Below, piece after piece: positions 59,016-64,000 of a stretch of 64,000 nucleotides of DNA. The notes under the pieces are model-generated. The model ran no database searches, was not told the DNA's origin, and saw nothing but the letters and a program-made list of their open reading frames with translations. Numbering within the stretch: position 1 is the stretch's first letter; every line of letters begins with the position of its first letter. Source of the DNA: Erigeron canadensis (taxonomy: Eukaryota > Streptophyta > Magnoliopsida > Asterales > Asteraceae); contig NC_057764.1 of NCBI RefSeq assembly GCF_010389155.1, forward strand, positions 18,972,001 to 19,036,000, read 5' to 3'. Both the position numbers and the translations under genes were made by a program.

Positions 59016-61468
59016 ATGTCATCTATTGTAGATAATGGTTCTTCTACCCGACCACCCGTGTTTGATAAAGATGATTTCAGTGGGTGGAAAGGTCGTATGT
59101 CTTTGTTACTTAAATCTATTGACAACAATATGCCTGACATCCTTGTGGATGGTCCTTATGTTCCTACATCGACTGTTGTGGTTGATGCTGTGGTCGGGGA
59201 AGGTAACCCAACCATTCCTGCCACAGTTAAATCCATTGTTAAGGACAAGGCAGATTGGGGGGATGAGGATAGGAGATTAGCCAACTTGGATGTGAAGGCA
59301 CGTAACTTCATTGTCCATGTTGTGCCTAAAGACATTTACCATTCAATTAAAATGTGTTCTACAGCTAAGAAAATGTGGGGTACATTGACTGTCATGTTTG
59401 AGGGTTGCTATACCTCCATGGAATCTACCATTACTACTCTCACTAGGAGGTATGAGAGATTTTTCTCTTTGAGAAATGAATCCTTGACTGACACTCATAC
59501 CCGCTTTAATTTTTTAGTGAATGATTTAGCTGTTGTTGGAATTACTAAGAAAACTGATGTGTTGAAAAGTAAATTTCTTGATTCATTGTCACCTAAATGG
59601 AATAATTATATTTCTTCTGTGAAACTGAGTTCTGTGCATCAAGATCTTGATGTCCCTGGACTTTTTGGTTTACTCCATAACGAATAATGTTCAGAAGCTG
59701 AGAAACTAATTGCTATGGGTGATTCTTATAGTCGGCCTGCTAGTGTACTTGTTGCATCTATGACTGAACACCCAGTTCAATTTCAAATGAGATCATTCCA
59801 TGCATCAATGAATATGTACCTGTGATTTCTAACACGAATTCTGTTTGTATAGAGTCTGATTGTGATGAATCTGATGGTGAGGACTTAGCCAATGAAGTGG
59901 CTTTGTTAGCTGAGAGGATAAGAAGGAGATCGTTCAACAAATTCAAAGGAAAAGGTAGAAGTGGGCAAGATGATAAGACCAAGAAGCCATTTGACATGTC
60001 CAAGGTTACTTGCTACAAGTGTGGTAAGTCTGGATACATGGCTGGTGATTGCAGATCCAAGGAGTCTTCCCAAGCTGTGTCATCCAAAGGTGGAAGAAAT
60101 GAAAATTACTCAAAGCTCAAGACCAAATACAAGGCCTTGAAAGCACAAGTGGCTGAGCTGAGTAAGAAAATTGAAAAAGATGAGAAGAGTCTGATAGCCA
60201 AAGATTGGGCTGAAAGTGCTACATCCTTTGATGATGAAAAGTACAAGGATGCCAAGTGCTTCATGGCTAAAGAAGCTACTCAAAAGTTTGCTGAAGATCT
60301 TGCTAGAATTCAACAGCAATCTGAGTTAGCTCACAAGGCATCTTCAAGTTAGAATGCTCCACCTGAGGTAAATATCTTTTCCAATCTGTGTTATAATGAA
60401 AAGCTGTCAAGGTTAAATAGACTTGGTGATGAGGTTCTCTTGCAAAAACACTTTAATCAAGAACTTAAAAAGGAAATTTCAATCTTCAAACAAGAAGTAA
60501 GCTCAAAGAATTTTACCATTGAAAAACTTGAATCTGAAGTAAAAGCTCAAAAACAATTAAATGCCATTTTGGTCACTAAAGCTAAAACTTCAGAAGAAAA
60601 GTTTTTGAAAATTAAACATATAACTGAATCATGGTGTACTGGTTCTAAAAGAGTTGCACAATGTGTTAATGTGCAAGTTCCTCATCAAGTTCAAGCTATT
60701 TTTGATGGTGACTATGATAGAGTTATTGCTATCAGTGAAGTCTGTGCCATGGAGCCTTGTTATTAGCCTCCTTCACCACCCAAGATACAAACCAAAGAAA
60801 AGAATTCTAAACCAATTATATTGGCTCAGAAGTCTGGTATTGGGTTTAATGATCTTGAAAAAATTGGTCAAACCATTGGTGAAGTTGCGTCTGAATCTGA
60901 TAGGGTAATTGAAATAAAACCTGAGGAAACTCTTGATTTGTCAAAACTCTCAATTACTCAATCTGTGTCAAATTCAAAGTCTAAAACAAACAATGGTGTA
61001 TCTAAAAAGAATAAGAGAAAAGTTAGAGATCATAGTGTTCCAAAAGAGAAAAACAAGCTGTTAAAGAATGAGAAGTCTGATTCAAAAGGAAATGTTGTAC
61101 CAACCAAATCTGTGTCAAGTTCTAATGACCTTAAGTTTGACACTGACAAAATGATTGCTAAATATGTTGAGTCCAGAAAAGGTAAGATTTCTAATGACTC
61201 TAATTTACTTTTAAGTGTATCTGATCCCAATATTGTTGATCAAAGTAAATTGAGGTCTGAATGTAAGAAGTCTGGAATTGGCAAAGGTTTCGCTGAAAAA
61301 GAAACTCTAAAAATTGCTAGAAAGAATTTCAAATTTGGTAAGGGTCGGATTAAGCAGCAATGGGTTTCTAAATGTGATAAGATTATCAGTTCTACTACTC
61401 AATCTGAGTCTGACCTTATGGTCAGCTTTGGTGAACCCATCCTTGGATGGGTTCCCAAAATGAACTAA
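59016..61468 (+). pseudogene. Sirevirus-like gag remnant with coiled coil
   Basis: 59016-59687 (223 residues, MSSIVDNGSSTRPPVFDKDD) is the N-terminal gag with the UBN2-like core (KKMWGTLTVMFEG). After a stop and a frameshift, 59822-60352 has a Lys-rich segment, a zinc knuckle CYKCGKSGYMAGDC, in which the His is replaced by Tyr, and a coiled coil (LKTKYKALKAQVAELSKKIE). 60440-60766 is a second coiled coil (FNQELKKEISIFKQEV). 60821-61468 is a Ser/Lys-rich C-terminal tail ending before the protease. Stops at 60351 (TAG) and 60764 (TAG) break the frame. Confidence 0.88.
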
Positions 61469-61489
61469 TATCTTATTACAAATGCAGGG

Positions 61490-62817
61490 CTATCATGATG
61501 CATATACCTGGCACTTGGACAGTGGGTGTTCCAAGCATATGACCGAACGTAAGTCCCTGCTATGTAGCTTTAGAACAAGCGCTGGTCCTAGTGTTACATT
61601 TAGAGATGATTCCCAAGGAAGAACATAAGGTTTTGGTATTCTTTCAAATGGTCTCCTTACTTTCAGAAGGGTATCTTATGTGAATGGTTTGAAGCACAAT
61701 TTGATAAGTGTGAGTCAGTTGTGTGATGCTGGTTATGAAGTAAGATTTCGTTCTGATAAGGGAATTGTTCTGGATTTAGAAGGCAATGTGGTGTTGATTG
61801 CAAATAGAGATGAGTCCTTGTATTCTTTTGACATGAGAAATCCAACTGACTCAAAAGAAGTTTGTTTCATGTCAAAGACTCAAGATGAGTTAAACTTGTT
61901 GTGGCCATATCAATTTCAAAGACATCAACAAACTGTGTAAGCTAGAGTTGGTGTCTGCAATACCAGTAATTAAATATGAGAAAGACAAGTTGTGCGGCCC
62001 TTGTGAGAAAGGAAAGCAACACAAAGCTACATTCAAGTCTAAGACATGCTCAACCATTGATAGTTGTTTGGATTTGCTTAATATGGATCTGTTTGGACCA
62101 ATAAGTACCCCCTCATTCACTGGAATGAGATATACTTTGGTCATTGTTGATGAATATTCAAGATATACCTGGGTTTTCTTTTTAAAGCACAAAAGTGATG
62201 CTGCTGACAGTATTGTTCATTTCATTAAACAAGCTGAAATACTCTACAAAAGACCTGTTAGGCAATTGAGAAGTGACAATGGAACTGAATTTAAAAATGT
62301 CACACTTAACTCTTTCTGTAGTGAAAAAGGTATTTCACAAGTTTATTCAGCAACAAGAACTCCTCAACAGATTGGTGTTGCAGAAAGAAGAAACAGAACT
62401 CTTATTGAAGCTGCAAGATCCATGATGGCACAAAACAATGTCAAAGCTCATTTTTGGGCTGAAGCAACTCATACAGCTTATTTCATTCAAAATAGATCTC
62501 TTATTGTGAAAAGACACCAGAAGACGTCATATGAACTTCTTAGGGGGAGAAAACCAGAAATTGGTTTCCTAAGAATGTTTGGAAGTCCTTGCTATATTCT
62601 AAATCAGAAAGACCATCTTGGAAAGTTTGATGAGAAAGCAAATGAAGGTATCCTACTTGGATATGCTACAATGATGAAGGCCTACAGAGTTTACAACAAA
62701 AAAACCAATACTATTGAAAACTCTGCAAATGTGACCATTGATGAAGGTTCCTCCAAGCCAGATTGCTCTCTACCTGAAGATGATAACATCAACTTTGAAG
62801 AATTGGCTGTTTCCTGA
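61490..62817 (+). pseudogene. Copia protease and integrase remnant
   Basis: The protease active site is in WHLDSGCSKHMT (DSG at 61518-61526). It continues to NGLKHNLISVSQLCDAGY and SLYSFDM, with a stop near 61627. 61948-62817 (289 residues) covers the zinc-binding CGPCEKGKQHKA and the integrase core with LNMDLFGP, RQLRSDNGTEF and GVAERRNRTLIEAARSMM, so the D, D and E are all present. C-terminal MFGSPCYILNQKDHLGKFD follows. Small indels separate protease from integrase. Confidence 0.92.
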
Positions 62818-63117
62818 GAATGAGCGTCCCTCTAATCCACCAGATGAAGATAAGAATGCTCAAACTCAGGGGGAGCAAATAATTGAAGAAGAAGAGTTAC
62901 CAATTTTTGAAAATGTGAAAGCTGATCCCTCCTCTCAAAAAATTAATCTATTGATTGACTCCCAAGCTGACTCAGATCACATTACTCCAGTCCAAGCTGA
63001 TCTCATTGTTCCTCAAGACAATCAAGCTGGACCTTCAAATCTGAATCAGCCCATTGTCCAAGAATCAAGTAATACACATCATGTAACTAAATGGACAAGG
63101 AGTCATCCAATCAACTA

Positions 63118-63955
63118 AATCATTGGTGATCCATTATCTGGTGTAAAAACAAGAAGAAAGGCAACAGGAAACATCTGCATGTTTGTCAATTTTGTTAGTA
63201 AAATGGAGTCAACTGATGTTGCTGAGGCTCTGTCAGATCCTTCTTGGGTAAATGCTATGCAAGATGAGTTAACACAGTTTGAAAGAAACAAGGTTTAGGA
63301 ACTTCTTCGAAGACCTCATCATTCTAAGATTGTGATTGGAACCAAGTGGGTCTATGGAAACAAGATGGATGAATGAGGAGTTGTGACCAGAAACAAAGCA
63401 AGATTAGTAGCTCTTGGATACAGACAAGAAGATGGGATTGATTATGATGAAACCTTTGCTCCTGTGGCAAGACTAGAAGCCATAAGAATGTTCTTGGCTT
63501 ACTCTGCTCACAAAGGCTTTAAAGTTTATCAAATGGATGTGAAAAGTGCTTTTTTGAATGGGAAGTTGGAAGAAGAAGTCTATGTTGAATAAGCTCCAAG
63601 TTTTGAAAGCTCAAAGTATCCGGATCATGTGTTTAAGCTTAATAAGGCTCTCTATGGCCTCAAACAAGCTCCAAGAGAATGGTATGATACTTTGTCTAAA
63701 TTTTTGTTAGAAAACAAGTTCAAAAGAGGTAATGTTGACAAGACTTTGTTTGTGAGAAAATATAATGGTGATATTTTACTTGTACATATATATGTAGATG
63801 ACATAATCTTTGGTTCTAGCAGTGGAAGACTTTGCAAAAAGTTTTCTGAATTAATGTTTAAAAAGTATAAGATGAGCATGATGGGAGAACTTAACTGTTT
63901 TCTTGGTTTACAAGTTAAACAAACTAAAAATGGTTTTTTCATAAATCAAGGAAAT
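63118..63955 (+). pseudogene. Copia reverse transcriptase remnant (truncated)
   Basis: The sequence 63140-63955 shows [69 protein letters not shown] and the catalytic YVDDIIFGS (63793-63819). Stops at 63117, 63297, 63375 and 63590 interrupt it. The similarity ends after NGFFINQ at about 63950, and the RNase H domain is not in the window. Confidence 0.92.
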
Positions 63956-64000
63956 TGTAACAACCGCACTTTTAATATTATATATGTGCTAGTTAGGTTG
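63956..64000 (+). mobile_element. Possible LTR start of a nested element
   Basis: RT similarity stops abruptly at TGTAACAACCGCACTTTTAA, which begins with TG as an LTR would. Only 45 bases are visible, so this is tentative. Confidence 0.35.

Larger units (their letters stand above)
57910..64000 (+). mobile_element. Decayed Ty1/Copia element, Sirevirus-like (runs off the window)
   Basis: The probable 5' LTR (57910-58927) is followed by a PBS (58946), then gag with coiled coil and zinc knuckle, protease, integrase and RT in Copia order. The long gag with coiled coil and the RT motif YVDDIIFGS fit the Sirevirus branch. Several stops and frameshifts make it non-functional. The RT stops matching at about 63955, where another insertion seems to begin, and the 3' LTR is outside the window. 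Confidence 0.88.

Overview
This is a plant nuclear genome window, AT-rich and intron-rich, about 64 kb long. It holds two recognisable host genes, both on the minus strand, inside a dense layer of nested transposable elements. The gene structures, the Athila-type Ty3/Gypsy and Sirevirus-like Ty1/Copia elements, the Helitrons and the MITEs point to a eudicot. One SINE-like sequence is reminiscent of asterids, but that is only a guess. I see no prokaryotic or organellar genes.

Host genes. (1) A cytosolic-type cysteinyl-tRNA synthetase at 12107-16805 (minus) has nine exons that join with consistent phase and GT-AG borders into a 525-residue protein with intact HIGH, zinc-ligand and KMSKS motifs. 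(2) A katanin p80 regulatory subunit (KTN80) at 38381-46679 (minus) has eighteen exons that give a 946-residue protein: an N-terminal WD40 propeller, a long Ser/Pro-rich linker built of degenerate repeats, and a C-terminal con80 domain.

Layout. 1-9.4 kb: the first copy of a duplicated non-coding segment, interrupted by a 930-bp PIF/Harbinger-type MITE and by a decayed minus-strand Copia element with two LTRs and a 5-bp target duplication. 9.4-12.1 kb: no gene seen. 12.1-16.8 kb: the CysRS gene, with a Helitron/SINE insertion in intron 1. 17.3-20.5 kb: a hAT MITE followed by a run of short Helitrons. 22.5-32.7 kb: a decayed Athila-type Gypsy element, itself interrupted by about 3.3 kb that contains a Copia solo LTR. 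34.4-37.7 kb: several MITEs and the second copy of the duplicated segment. That second copy lacks both insertions seen in the first and so acts as a natural empty site. 38.4-46.7 kb: KTN80, with a Mutator-like MITE in intron 2. 47.1-57.9 kb: a Helitron, a complete non-autonomous LTR element with a gag-like coiled-coil ORF but no pol, two Mutator-like long-TIR elements, a near-perfect 73-bp foldback, and a GC-rich palindromic minisatellite. 57.9-64 kb: a decayed Sirevirus-like Copia element with its PBS, gag, protease, integrase and part of RT. Its RT is cut off near 63956 by what looks like the start of another insertion.

The two host genes have no evident functional link. Almost all other coding signal is retrotransposon remnant, and the stop codons in those remnants mostly fit C-to-T/G-to-A decay. 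The most unusual items are the paired empty-site evidence, the tandem expansion of a gag-pre-integrase coding segment in the first Copia element, the non-autonomous LTR element with a repeated GWF motif and multiple polypurine tracts, and the repeat-built linker of the katanin subunit.
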